Shown here: in pieces, positions 31,741 through 41,077 of the stretch | Layout: every line of letters begins with the position of its first letter | Position numbering within the stretch: the first letter of the stretch is position 1 | Source: Aradus depressus | Taxonomy: Eukaryota > Arthropoda > Insecta > Hemiptera > Aradidae | Length of the DNA: 64,000 nt | Direction: 5' to 3' | Assembly: GCA_963662175.1 (NCBI GenBank) | Contig: OY759218.1 | Location: 14,598,480-14,662,479, forward strand | The notes under the pieces: model-generated | What the model saw: the letters and a program-made list of their open reading frames with translations, nothing else | The model's database searches: none | What the model was told of the DNA's origin: nothing | Program-made: the position numbers and the translations under genes

Positions 31741-32040
31741 TTAATTTTGAGAGGTTTTTATTAGGGCACCCTGTATTAAAAACAATAATAAATAATAAAT
31801 CTGATATACCGTTGATATGTACCATCGCCCTTGAAAATAAAAATTGATGACGAGATAAGAGTTTTGTAGTGTTATATAACATAGCTACACTTCTAAATGA
31901 CAATTCTCCTTGAAACGGGATCAGTGGATTGTTCAAAAGTGAACTGATAAAAATTAGATTTCTAAGTGTCCCTACACCGAAGATCACATACAAAACCTTT
32001 ATAACTATATATTATATTATCGGTCATTTCACTCTGTTAT
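31741..32040. other. Unannotated sequence
   Basis: GGGCACCCTGTATTAAA at 31766-31782 looks like a TACAGGGTG-type MITE terminus. No partner terminus was seen, and no credible frame. Confidence 0.35.
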
Positions 32041-32340
32041 ATAGAGAAAAAAGTGGTCGGTGAATCACCATAAATGTACTTCTCCAGCGCGGATTAATCT
32101 ATTGAGTTTTTGCTCTCTCTCTAAACTTAATCGACCGTTTGTGCTTTTTGAATAGAGTCCTTCTCCACTGATCTTATTTTCTTTGGCTGGGAACTTATGA
32201 AGTGTTGTTCGGCAGTTATTGGAGTTTTTGCATTGAGGCCCCCCCCCCTCCTTTTCTTAATCCGATTGACTGTAGGTATCACCCTTATGGGGTTTTGGAT
32301 ACACTTATAAATTTTCGAGTTGATACATTCATTCTATTTT
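32041..32340 (-). repeat. Family B, inverted left piece
   Basis: GTCGGTGAATCACCATAAAT, GTACTTCTCCAG, a C10 tract (32239-32248) and ATTCATTCTATTTT are inverted B words. The piece ends exactly where a LINE-like coding fragment begins. Confidence 0.6.
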
Positions 32341-32706
32341 CTGATGTTCTCTTACTTATTGAAACTGCACCATAATTATATAATTGCAACATTACTGTTA
32401 CCAGATAATAGATACCCGAAACTTTTAGCACGTGAGGCTATGATGAGGAGAAGTGTATTCTGGTATAAAGATTTTGTTAACTTAAATGAGGAATACGGGT
32501 TAGTTTTTGATTTCAAAGAAAATAGTGCGGATATATGGAATAGTTTTTTTATTGAACTCCGGAATAAAATTGCATTGACTGATTTGGAAAGAGCAGAAAT
32601 CAAGGCTAGAACTTCTAGTTTTAATACCACATATAATTTGGCTAATTATGATTTAATAAATGAAGCTGCATATTTTAATGATAATTTAAAGATTGAAGAT
32701 GCGCAA
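32341..32706 (+). pseudogene. LINE-like C-terminal coding fragment
   Basis: The open translation includes LLPDNRYPKLLAREAMMRRS, FWYKDFVNLNEEYGLVFDF and IWNSFFIELRNKIALTDLER. The L-P-x-x-R-Y-P-K start followed by aromatic-rich helices resembles the extreme C-terminus of several LINE reverse transcriptases, as I recall it. The last residues (DWFWNGSGK) are family B sequence read through, not part of the protein. No catalytic motif, so the assignment is tentative. Confidence 0.5.
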
Positions 32707-32800
32707 ACTGTTGACTGGTTTTGGAATGGGAGCGGAAAGTAATTTGATTAATTCGTTCTGGGGAAGTACATTTCCTGTTATTACTGACGACCTTTGTTTT
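32707..32800 (+). repeat. Family B 3' end
   Basis: ACTGGTTTTGGAATGGGAGC, AATTCGTTCTGGGGAAGTAC and a decayed CGGTGATT palindrome are present. Opposite in orientation to the piece at 32041-32340, so the two are separate copies or rearranged. Confidence 0.65.
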
Positions 32801-33084
32801 GTTTTGATAATTTAAGTTTCAACCTCCTTTGATATTTTCGCCTCCAGACCTTTATCAGTTACTACAGAACTAAAGTTGACCCATTCAAAGTCCGGTTAAA
32901 GAATTATACCTTTCCTCAAGCTTCCCAGGTTTCCAACAACTCTAGAAACTCTGCTAAAGGTTAAATAAAGGTGGTCTTCTGAATTGAAAAACTTCTATTC
33001 CTGACCACCATTCACTAGAAGTCAAATCTTTTATATAAAAACTGGGTCAAACGAGAAACTTTAAAAAAGCAGGTTTTCGGATGT
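32801..33084. other. Unannotated sequence
   Basis: No gene or repeat recognised. Confidence 0.35.
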
Positions 33085-34655
33085 GTGTGATTCATCTCTT
33101 TGTACCCTAAATCAGAGGAAATTACTGAGCCGTGTATTAGGACTCTACAAAGGTGGCATTTCTAACCAAGTGCGGCCCTTGAGGTCCACATGGCAAACTT
33201 CCCAGCATGATATCTATATCATTAATAATAATAACATGAAAAAGTAGGCATTTTATTCAATAGATGGCCTGCTTGGAGATATTTTACGATTATCCGTTAA
33301 TTTGTTAGCACAGTTTTTATACTTAGTCCCCTCACAACCCCCCACCCCTCCCCTTAAGAATTTTGTGACGCCTGATATTGTATATTTCAATTGGTTTTTA
33401 AGAATACTACATGTGAAATATCATCACGAGCCGACCATCCGTTAATGAGCTAGCAGTATATTTATGCATAGGGCCCCCCCACTAACTCCCGTTAAGAATT
33501 TTGTGACGTCAAACACCCTATTTTTCAATTGGCTTTTATGAATACTATATGTGAAATTTCATGACAATCCGACCATCCGTTAATGAGCTAGCACTATATT
33601 CATGCATAGGGCCCCTTACTACGTCCCGTTAAGAATTTTGTGACGTCACACACCCTATTTTTCAATTGGCTTTTATGAATACTATATGTGAAATTTCATG
33701 ACAATCCGACCATCCGTTAATGAGCTAGAACAGTGGTTAGAACCTTTTTCAGCTGGGGATCCACCTTTCCTTTTCGGAATACCTCCACGGTCCATCGGTT
33801 CATGGTGGAGTAAAAAAACATATTTGTATTGTATCGTATCCCGAAGTCCCCCCTCGCTCCCTTCAGCGCTCTTCGTTTCCGCTTGTCGGTCTATTGTTGC
33901 CGCTTCTTACCGTTCCTTTTTCTTTACTTTTCATTTCTTTATTAACGTCGATAAATACAAAGATTGGGTATGTGGAGCGGTACTTCCTTCGATTCGTAAA
34001 ACTGGAAAATACGTAATAAATAAATCAAGAAAATTCTAACGTTAGTTTTTTTCGGAGAGCGAATACTTAAATTAGAAAATGAAAATATTTTCTGATGGTT
34101 TATTCATTCGATGGTTTCCGATAGTTTTTGGATCGAGTCGCGACCCACCTGCAAACCTTCCGCGACCCATCGGTTGGGAACCGTTGAGCTAGAACAATTT
34201 TTATGCTTAGCCCCCTCACATCCCCCCTCCCGTTCAAACTTTTCAGACGCCGATGTAGCCTATTTTTCAATTCATGTAGCCTGGCTCAAAAAGATGTGTA
34301 TCGATTGCCACCAGAACAAATTAGATCTGATAAATCTTTTTCAAGAAATCTTAAAATCCACTTTTTTGGCAGGCTTTTTGTTTAAACAAAAAATCGGCTG
34401 GACCGAATGTGATAACAATTCTTTCGGATCATATTGACGTTGATTCGCTTCGATTGGGACTGAAGCGGGGTCGAAATCATTTTTCATTTGTGAGATTTCA
34501 GTGCACGCACGTACGTCCACACATACATACTTCTTTTAAAAATAGTGTAAAAATACTGTAGTGACCTTGAAACATAAAAATATGTTGAAAATTTTGATTT
34601 CTGTTTTCGGACCAATTACAATAACTTCCCTATATGCTGGAAAGTTAATAATATT
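33085..34655 (-). repeat. Family A interspersed repeat, copy 3
   Basis: Minus-strand order matches copy 1: hairpin AACTTTCCAGCATATAGGGA (34629-34648), head TTGTAATTGGTCCGAAAACA, then body units with CATTAACGGATGGTCGGATT, TGTCATGAAATTTCACATAT and GTGTGTGACGTCAC, and the 3' block with inverted hairpin half near 33195-33210. Two neighbouring units (33470-33590 and 33595-33730) are almost identical, suggesting recent unit amplification. A hAT MITE interrupts it at 33731-34186. Confidence 0.82.
33731..34186. mobile_element. hAT-type MITE with 8-bp duplication, 456 bp
   Basis: Left end CAGTGGTTAGAACC and right end GGTTGGGAACCGTTG are inverted with mismatches. The octamer AGCTAGAA flanks both sides exactly (33723-33730 and 34187-34194), the hAT target duplication. 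The motif GCGACCCATCGG and its relatives recur inside. Open frames across it are short and unrecognised. Confidence 0.88.
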
Positions 34656-34789
34656 TCTAGTTACATATCCTTCTGCTTCTGTTTTGACGGTATTTTTCAT
34701 GAATTTCTGTATGAACAAGATTTATGGTGACATGATGTATTTGAACATCGGAATGTATACAATTGCCGCTATTCCCCACCTATATCAAG

Positions 34790-35245
34790 TTATGTAATCG
34801 GTCAGGAATTTCGATTTTGAATTTTCACGAAAATAGTGTTTCATGTTTTCCAAAAATAAAAAAAAACTTCGGTGAATCATCGGCAATACTTTTTCAGCGG
34901 GAATCAATGAACTACGTTTTCGCAATAGATGTCATTATCGAGTGAGATATCTATTGTTCTTCAACCAAAGGAAGAGTGAAGTCAAAACCCCATAAAGACG
35001 GCACTTATTAATTTTCAGTCAAATCGGCTGAAGAGATGGGTGGTTAGAAAAGGGGGGCTCGACTCAAATACCTTAATAACTGCCAATGTAATAAATGTAT
35101 TGACAGAACATTTAGTATGAGGATTAAGAAGCTGTTATTTAGTTGTAGCCCAAACTGTCGATTGGTTTTGGAAGGAAAACGTAATTAATTATTCATCCTG
35201 GGGAAGTACATTTCCGGTGATTCACCGTTGATTTTTTTTTCATTT
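34790..35245 (+). repeat. Family B copy with internal rearrangement
   Basis: The head TGTAATCGGTCAGGAATTTC and TTTCATGTTTTCCAAAAAT is followed directly by inverted 3' words (CTTCGGTGAATCATCGGCAA). Direct body units (CAGTCAAATCGGCTGAAGAG, ATAACTGCCAATGTAATAAA) and a normal 3' end GGGGAAGTACATTTCCGGTG come next. At least two copies were joined. Confidence 0.68.
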
Positions 35246-35413
35246 TTGGGGTCTGTAAATTTCGCTGAAAACTCAACATCGACCAATTATATGTCTGTGG
35301 ACGCGGTAACTCACGATAGAATGAATAATAATAATACGTAACATTAATTATTTCCATATGTGATAGTAGATGTGGGACGAGATTTCTCATAGAAATGAAA
35401 AGATGTTGTCTTA

Positions 35414-35565
35414 CCACTGTTTTATTTTTGACCAGAACCGGTTTTCAACGAAACAACGTCACCAACAGTGGCACATCTCACCCGTAACGTGGAGGCTAAA
35501 GGACAACTGTCTAATGATGACGCTGTTGCATGGAGAACTGGTTCTGGTCAAAAATAAAACACTGG
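35414..35565. repeat. Short fold-back MITE (152 bp)
   Basis: A perfect inverted terminal repeat of about 24-26 bp: CACTGTTTTATTTTTGACCA... at 35415 and its complement ending at 35564. There is no coding capacity and no clear target duplication. Confidence 0.75.
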
Positions 35566-35938
35566 GAAAACAATGTCTTTTATTTCTTTTATTATTTATT
35601 TCCTTTTAGCATGGGGTAATTGGATACGTCATACAATTTTGCCCATCAAAATAGCTTATGTATAGAGCTGTGATTTGTATGCAATAAAAACAGCAAAATA
35701 TGCACGTATATATGCGAAAATATTTGGCAAAATATGCAATTAAAAACTAAAAATATGCGAAAGGCTGCAAAGGAAAAAAGTACTTATAGAATAAAATATA
35801 CTACAGAAGTAATAGAAAATCTTTATAGACATAACATTTATTGAATAAAAAATATGTAAGCAAAAAAAAATGAAGTAAAAAATATAGTGATATAAAATAT
35901 TATTTGAACAGAGAAAAACTGAATCGTCTAAAAAACTG

Positions 35939-36124
35939 TTAGAAATACCAACAATAACTTTTTTTTAAATATTCAAACAAAAAGGATCGCCTGTCTGGCC
36001 TCAAAATTGATTTGTATCGGCTGAATGAGCGCTCCACATCAATTGAAGTAACTGGCGCATAATTGAAAACCCCAATATACATTGGGCTCAATTCAACCCC
36101 TGACTCTTCGCTCACCACCTCCAC
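35939..36124 (-). pseudogene. hAT transposase C-terminal dimerisation domain
   Basis: The minus frame reads APVTSIDVERSFSRYKSILR, then PDRRSFLFEYLKKSYCWYF. This matches the hATC dimerisation motif (P-V-T-S-x-D-V-E-R-x-F-S). The N-terminal zinc finger and RNase H-like core are absent, and an upstream stop closes the frame before the Gypsy LTR. Confidence 0.82.
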
Positions 36125-36166
36125 TGCTTTTCACCCAAACGTTTCAAACTGAACTGATCGACTTAG

Positions 36167-36328
36167 TGTAGCGTTCTCGGGTTTATATATATACCAAATA
36201 ACTCCACTTTATTTTCAACAAGATTTTCTATGTATTTTTTTAGATTTTATATTTTCAACTGAGAGCCTTTTTATCAACAATCAATTTTATCAAATGTTTA
36301 CAACAATACTAGCGGCCAGGCCGCTACA
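36167..36328 (-). repeat. Gypsy 3' LTR
   Basis: 162 bp, same sequence as the 5' LTR. On the minus strand it opens with the perfect palindrome TAGCGGCC-T-GGCCGCTA (36310-36326). Further in are a TATA-like GATAAAAT, an arthropod-type initiator TCAGTT about 30 bp on, and an AATAAA signal. The pol stop codon lies inside it. Confidence 0.95.
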
Positions 36329-39300
36329 CTCTTCCCCTCCCCGGGGAAGCTGAGGTGGGACCCGAGGTGAAGCTCTGTACACCTTCAGCCGGTTGGCATG
36401 TACCACGAGTCGCTTCCGTCGTCCCTCCTGAGCCTGGATTCGGAATGTGACATCGGACAACTTTTTTAAAATATTATACGGTCCCGCCCAGGGTCGGTGC
36501 AGCTTGGGAGTCCGACCTCTGCCCACAAAAGGACTCCACAACCATACCTTGTCCCCTTCCTGAAGATGGCTCTCCATGCTCCTCTGGTCGTAGTAATCTT
36601 TCTGGACCTCTTGCTCTTTCTTTTGCACTTCCCGTACGAACTGGAAGGCTTCTTCCATCCGCTGGACTCGTCGCGACACAAAATCGTCGAGTGTAGTCTC
36701 GTCTTCAGGCTGCCCGTACATTATGTCAATGGGCAGCCTAACTTCCCGACCGAACAGGGCATAGTAGGGTGTAAGACCGGTCGTCTCATGTCTGCTCGAC
36801 CGGTACGCCATCATCACCTGCGGTAGAAATTGATCCCAATTGTCTTGCCGATCTCTGGCGTAATGGCTGAGCATGCTGCATAACGTCCTGTTGAATCTTT
36901 CAACTAAGCCATCCGACTCCGGGTGATAGGGGGTGGTGCGGGTCTTCTTTATTCCCAGCTTGGCTGCCAGCTCGGAGAAGAGGCGAGATTCAAACTGGCG
37001 GCCCTGGTCTGTATGCAGCTCGTAGGGAGCCCCATAGCGAGTAAAGAACTCCTGAATGAGGGTGTTCGCCACCGTCTCGCTTTCAATGTTTTTCAGCGGG
37101 TAGGCTTCCACCCACTTCGTAAAGTAGTCGGCCGCCACCAGGATGTACCTGTTGTCACCACGTGTTCGCGGTAGCGGCCCCAGGATGTCGACGGCCACCC
37201 TCTGGAACGGGAAGCCGGCCACGACTCTTTGCATTGGCGCCCTTCTCCGTGCCCCTTTCTTTGCTCCGCACCCCGGACAAGCACTCACCCATGCCTCAAC
37301 ATCCTTTCGGTGACCTGGCCAGTAGTACCGATTTCTTACCTTGCACAGCGTCCTTGTGATCCCTAGATGCGCTCCCCCCGCGGGGCTATCATGAAGACCC
37401 TCCAACACCGTTTCCACTAGCGTCTGAGGGAGCACCAGCTGATGTCGCGAGGGTTTCATTTCCTCGTCCCATCTCCTCACAAGCAAGCCTTCACGCTTCT
37501 CTAGCCGACTCCATTGCGTCCACAAGCTGATTAATTTTGGATTCTTTCCTTTGACTTCGCCAAAAGGTGGCCGGGCTCCCTGTGCAATCCACTGGAGCAC
37601 CGTGCCAAGCAACGGGTCGTTCTCCTGGGCCTTCGACAAAGTGTCATCCGACACCACAGCTCCCAGCCACTCGCCGGCCACTGTGTTCTCCTCAGTGGAC
37701 CGTTCATCTATTTCCTCTTCGAGCTCCGCTTCATCTTCGCTACCGGCGATCTTTCTTGATCTTTTCTTTCCCTGACACTGCGCACATGATCGGGATAGTC
37801 CATCAGCGTTCCCGTGTAGTTTACCAGGACGGTGGATGACGTCAAAATCATAGGGCGAAAGTAATTCGAGCCACCGAGCGACCTGTCCCTCCGGTTCCTT
37901 AAACGATCGCAGCCATTTAAGGGAATTATGATCCGTCCGGACGGTGAACTTCTGTCCATACAAGTAAAATCGAAAGTGCCGCACTCCAAACACCAAGGCC
38001 AGCATTTCTTTGCGTGTGGTGCAATAGTGACGTTCCGCCTTCGACAGGGCTCGGCTAGCATATCCCAAGACCTTCTCTACTCCGTCTTGCACTTGACTCA
38101 AGACTGCCCCTAGGCCTAAGTCACTGGCGTCACAATCGACCACAAATGCTCCTTTAGCTTGCGGCAAACCTAAAACAGGGGCGGATGTCAATGCGGTCTT
38201 CAGTTCTTGAAAATATTGCTGCAGCTCTGGCCCAAACTGCAACTTGCTTCCCTTTTTGACGGCCCCATATAAAGGCGATGCCAGCTCGGCAAAGTTGTTC
38301 ACGAAGCGCCTATAGTACGCAGCAAACCCAAGGAAAGACCGCAGAGCACTCATGTTCGTAGGAACGGGCCAGTTGCGCACTGCTTCAATCTTTCCCGGGT
38401 CTGTGGCGACACCCTCAGCCGACACGACATGTCCCAGAAAAGAAATCTGCCGACGGAGGATTTGACACTTGCGGGGCTTCAACTTAAGACCTGCATGTCG
38501 AATCCTTTCAAACACTTCGCGTAGTCTGGCTAGGTGTTCTTCCACAGTGGCACTCCACACAACGATATCGTCAAGGTAGACCATGGCAGTGGTCCACTTC
38601 AGCCCTCCCAGTACCAAGTCCATGAGCCTCTGAAATGTGCCAGGTGCATTACAAAGCCCGAACGGCAAAACCCTGAACTGATACAGGCCCTCTGTGGTCA
38701 CAAACGCTGTTTTCTCTCGGTCAGTTTCCTCCACACCTACTTGCCAGTAGCCTGCCGCGAGGTCTAATGACGAAAAATATTTTGCACCCGTTAAATTGTC
38801 AAGAATATCGTCGATCCGTGGGAGGGGGTATGCATCCTTTTTCGTGACGTCGTTTAGCTTACGGTAGTCTACGCAAAATCTGATGCTCCCATCCTTCTTG
38901 GAGACCAGAACAATCGGGCTGGCCCACGGGGACTTGGATGGCTCGATAACATCTTGCTCTAACATTTCTGACATTAGCCGCCTAACTTCCTGCCGCCGCT
39001 GGTACGGGATCCTGCGCACCGGCTGCCTGATCGGCGCGGCGCCCTCGGTCACAATCTTGTGCTGCACCAACGTAGTCAGACCCATGTCCGTGGAACCCAG
39101 AGAGTATATGTCGACGTAATCCCGAAGAAGCCGTACGACACCCTCTTTCTGACCTACACCCAGCACCATGTCGTTCACGCGGAACAGGGCTTCAACGTCC
39201 ACGTCCCTCGGTCCTACCTCTTGCTGTCGACGATCTTCTTCGACCACTGCAATGCCCTCCAGGGTCACCTCCACCTGACCAAGGCATGTCTTAGCGTATA

Positions 39301-40030
39301 ATATTTTCTCTTCGGAACAAGGGTTCAGTAAGCGCAAAGGGATCTCCCCCTTCCGCACCACAGCTGCAACTCGAGCTAGCCGGATACCCGTCTTTTCCTC
39401 AGTTCGCTTTCTCGGCTCAAACACAACTTCCCTCCCCTCTTCCACGGAAAGGGGGGCTGTAATGATAATTTCGTGGTGTCCCGGCACCGTAACAGTCTCC
39501 CCAAGGACGACGTCTAGATTACGGCCTAGATGGACACCCACAGCACGTAATGGGACTCGGTTGTTTTTCATCTCCAATAAATCCTCTTTGAATGACAGCC
39601 GGGCATTGTTCTCCCTCAGAAAATCAACACCCAATATAACATCGAAACGGATGTCACCCACAATGCACCGATGTTCATACGTGGCCCCACCCATCTTTAA
39701 TTGGGCGTCAATAAACCCTGCAGTTTGGATTTCCTCACCATTTGCAGCAGTGAGCCTGCAACGCGGCTGCTCCTGCAGTCGCAGGCCCAAACGCTGGGCG
39801 CAGTTCAGACTAAGCATCGACACGGTGGCCCCCGTGTCAACTAGGGCTACTATTCGTCGGCCGTGTATCTCGATGTCCACACAATTACCCCGCAGACGGG
39901 TGCTATCCGAGACAGCTGGAGCCAGATGTTTGCAGACCACCAACTGGCCCTCGTTGGTGGCCCCCTTCAGTTTCCCGGACAGGAAGCCTTTACGTGCCCC
40001 TCTTTCCCGCAGGACCAGCATGTCAGACAA
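36290..40030 (-). CDS. pol: Gypsy Pol (protease, RT, RNase H, integrase)
   Basis: A 1,246-codon open frame whose first codon is TTG, not ATG, as expected for a part made only by -1 frameshifting from gag. Counting from 40030: retropepsin DTGA at 65-68; reverse transcriptase from about 340, with D423 (SLDLAAGYW) and YLDD at 485-488; RNase H with D632 and D634 (VDCDASDLGLG); integrase zinc finger H880, H888, C918, C921; integrase core D948, D1008, E1044, with 35 residues between the last two; and a GPY/F module (RPWAGPYNIL) near the end. It copies the RNA genome and inserts the cDNA. The stop lies within the 3' LTR. All catalytic residues are present. Confidence 0.97.
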   Translation of the reverse strand: MSDMLVLRERGARKGFLSGKLKGATNEGQLVVCKHLAPAVSDSTRLRGNCVDIEIHGRRIVALVDTGATVSMLSLNCAQRLGLRLQEQPRCRLTAANGEEIQTAGFIDAQLKMGGATYEHRCIVGDIRFDVILGVDFLRENNARLSFKEDLLEMKNNRVPLRAVGVHLGRNLDVVLGETVTVPGHHEIIITAPLSVEEGREVVFEPRKRTEEKTGIRLARVAAVVRKGEIPLRLLNPCSEEKILYAKTCLGQVEVTLEGIAVVEEDRRQQEVGPRDVDVEALFRVNDMVLGVGQKEGVVRLLRDYVDIYSLGSTDMGLTTLVQHKIVTEGAAPIRQPVRRIPYQRRQEVRRLMSEMLEQDVIEPSKSPWASPIVLVSKKDGSIRFCVDYRKLNDVTKKDAYPLPRIDDILDNLTGAKYFSSLDLAAGYWQVGVEETDREKTAFVTTEGLYQFRVLPFGLCNAPGTFQRLMDLVLGGLKWTTAMVYLDDIVVWSATVEEHLARLREVFERIRHAGLKLKPRKCQILRRQISFLGHVVSAEGVATDPGKIEAVRNWPVPTNMSALRSFLGFAAYYRRFVNNFAELASPLYGAVKKGSKLQFGPELQQYFQELKTALTSAPVLGLPQAKGAFVVDCDASDLGLGAVLSQVQDGVEKVLGYASRALSKAERHYCTTRKEMLALVFGVRHFRFYLYGQKFTVRTDHNSLKWLRSFKEPEGQVARWLELLSPYDFDVIHRPGKLHGNADGLSRSCAQCQGKKRSRKIAGSEDEAELEEEIDERSTEENTVAGEWLGAVVSDDTLSKAQENDPLLGTVLQWIAQGARPPFGEVKGKNPKLISLWTQWSRLEKREGLLVRRWDEEMKPSRHQLVLPQTLVETVLEGLHDSPAGGAHLGITRTLCKVRNRYYWPGHRKDVEAWVSACPGCGAKKGARRRAPMQRVVAGFPFQRVAVDILGPLPRTRGDNRYILVAADYFTKWVEAYPLKNIESETVANTLIQEFFTRYGAPYELHTDQGRQFESRLFSELAAKLGIKKTRTTPYHPESDGLVERFNRTLCSMLSHYARDRQDNWDQFLPQVMMAYRSSRHETTGLTPYYALFGREVRLPIDIMYGQPEDETTLDDFVSRRVQRMEEAFQFVREVQKKEQEVQKDYYDQRSMESHLQEGDKVWLWSPFVGRGRTPKLHRPWAGPYNILKKLSDVTFRIQAQEGRRKRLVVHANRLKVYRASPRVPPQLPRGGEECSGLAASIVVNI
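36329..36342 (-). other. Polypurine tract of the Gypsy element
   Basis: GGGGAGGGGAAGAG on the minus strand, directly abutting the 3' LTR: the expected plus-strand priming site. Confidence 0.9.
39935..39976 (-). promoter_or_regulatory. -1 ribosomal frameshift signal, gag to pol
   Basis: The heptamer G-GGA-AAC (39970-39976, minus) is in the gag reading phase and is followed directly by the gag stop TGA. After a 7-nt spacer comes a 10-bp stem with one G-U pair: GGCCACCAAC (39953-39962) and GTTGGTGGTC (39935-39944), with an 8-nt loop. Slipping back one base reads GGG-AAA and enters the pol frame without a stop. Site, phase, spacing and stem all fit known -1 signals. The loop may also pair with downstream bases, which is speculative. 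Confidence 0.88.
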
Positions 40031-40872
40031 CGGCGGACCCCCCTAGGCTGCCTGTTTCCTGCATCCACCCGAGCCGTCAACTTGGACACAGCTTTAGTCA
40101 GTTCGGCGAGTTGGGCCCCTTGCGCTAGTATCTGGGCTTTTTGATCTTGGATAAAGTTTCTGAGCGGCACTTGATCGGTTGAAACAGTAGCCGCAGCGCC
40201 CTCAACCACACCACCACCCTGCTCCTGCCACTCTCCTCGAATCCCCGCGACATCAGACGGCGGTCCATACAAGGCGCAGGTAGATTCTACAACCAGCGCC
40301 CGCCTGAGCGCCGAGTCAAGTGAACTGGGGCGCGTCAGGGCAGTATGTAGTCGGGTCTCCTTATTTCTCAGTCCGGATAAAAATTGGTCCTTTAGGGCCT
40401 CCTGTTTTTCGGGTCCCTCCCTATATGGGTAGGCTCGAGCATAGAACATCTTGAGGCCCGTTGCAAATTGGGTGAGTGTTTCTGCCTTCTCCTGACGTCT
40501 ACGACGAAACGCGTCCTTCCGGAGCTCACGCAGTTCTTCTGGCTCAAGGTGAGACCCTATCTCCCGGCAGCAAAGGTCGAAATCAGACCTGACCGCCTCT
40601 GGGAGGGAGTTATAAATGCTACGGGCCTCCCCCGTGATATACGCACCCAGGAACAGGGCCTTCCCCTCACCCGTCCAGTTATTGAGGCGACTCACTGTAT
40701 CAAAATACTGGAGGTACTCACCCCAAGTCTCGGATTCCTCAGTGTAGGCCCTCGGCTGGACTACCGGCCTGACAAAGCTCTGGGCTGCGTCCCCGGACGC
40801 CCCGTCATGGTCTCCCATAGCCTCACTCAGGCCATCCGCTCCTCTAGTAGCCTGTCTCGCACGTCTTGGCAT
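39967..40872 (-). CDS. gag: Gypsy Gag with zinc knuckle
   Basis: The structural protein that coats the element RNA. The likely start is the ATG at 40872 (MPRRARQ), just after the primer-binding site, giving 301 residues. The same frame runs upstream to an ATG at 40956 inside the LTR, but using it would require translating through the primer site. It has an acidic Gly/Asp-rich N-terminus, a capsid-like helical region with WGEYLQYFDTVSRLNNW and YITGEARSIYNSLP at about 60-110, a charged RRRRQEKAETL stretch, and a C-terminal CCHC knuckle CWSCGKEGHVKASC at about 285-298. It ends at TGA 39969-39967, right after the slippery site. It overlaps pol by 64 bp. Confidence 0.93.
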   Translation of the reverse strand: MPRRARQATRGADGLSEAMGDHDGASGDAAQSFVRPVVQPRAYTEESETWGEYLQYFDTVSRLNNWTGEGKALFLGAYITGEARSIYNSLPEAVRSDFDLCCREIGSHLEPEELRELRKDAFRRRRQEKAETLTQFATGLKMFYARAYPYREGPEKQEALKDQFLSGLRNKETRLHTALTRPSSLDSALRRALVVESTCALYGPPSDVAGIRGEWQEQGGGVVEGAAATVSTDQVPLRNFIQDQKAQILAQGAQLAELTKAVSKLTARVDAGNRQPRGVRRCLTCWSCGKEGHVKASCPGN

Positions 40873-40896
40873 GGATTCTGGTAATATCTTCTTTGA

Positions 40897-40913
40897 TCCC
40901 ACCGCTGCCACCA
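40897..40913 (-). other. Primer-binding site, tRNA-Leu type
   Basis: TGGTGGCAGCGGTGGGA on the minus strand, 2 nt inside the 5' LTR, is complementary over 17 nt to the 3' end (…CCACCGCTGCCACCA) that I know from eukaryotic tRNA-Leu. The host tRNA itself is not in the window. Confidence 0.85.
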
Positions 40914-40915
40914 AT

Positions 40916-41077
40916 TGTAGCGTTCTCGGGTTTATATATATACCAAATAACTCCACTTTATTTTCAACAAGATTTTCTATGTATTTTTTTAGATTTTATA
41001 TTTTCAACTGAGAGCCTTTTTATCAACAATCAATTTTATCAAATGTTTACAACAATACTAGCGGCCAGGCCGCTACA
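40916..41077 (-). repeat. Gypsy 5' LTR
   Basis: 162 bp, same sequence as the 3' LTR. It carries the element promoter: a TATA-like box and a TCAGTT initiator. An in-frame ATG near its end (40956) extends the gag frame upstream. Confidence 0.95.

Larger units (their letters stand above)
36167..41077 (-). mobile_element. Complete Ty3/Gypsy LTR retrotransposon, 4,911 bp
   Basis: Two 162-bp LTRs (36167-36328 and 40916-41077) look identical base for base, and both begin TGTAGC and end GCTACA. TTAG flanks both sides (36163-36166 and 41078-41081), a 4-bp target duplication. Between them lie a primer-binding site, gag, a -1 frameshift signal, pol with all domains, and a polypurine tract. No env-like third frame exists. 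Identical LTRs and unbroken frames mean a very recent insertion. GC content is well above the surroundings. Confidence 0.97.

Noticed and set aside
36497..40884. Many plus-strand open frames opposite the Gypsy gag and pol genes
   Set aside because: They are shadows of the minus-strand genes; codon structure and motifs support only the minus strand.
40873..40956. Gag start at 40956 inside the LTR
   Set aside because: It would require translation through the primer-binding site; the ATG at 40872 just after it is more likely. Noted as a finding only because the frame is open.
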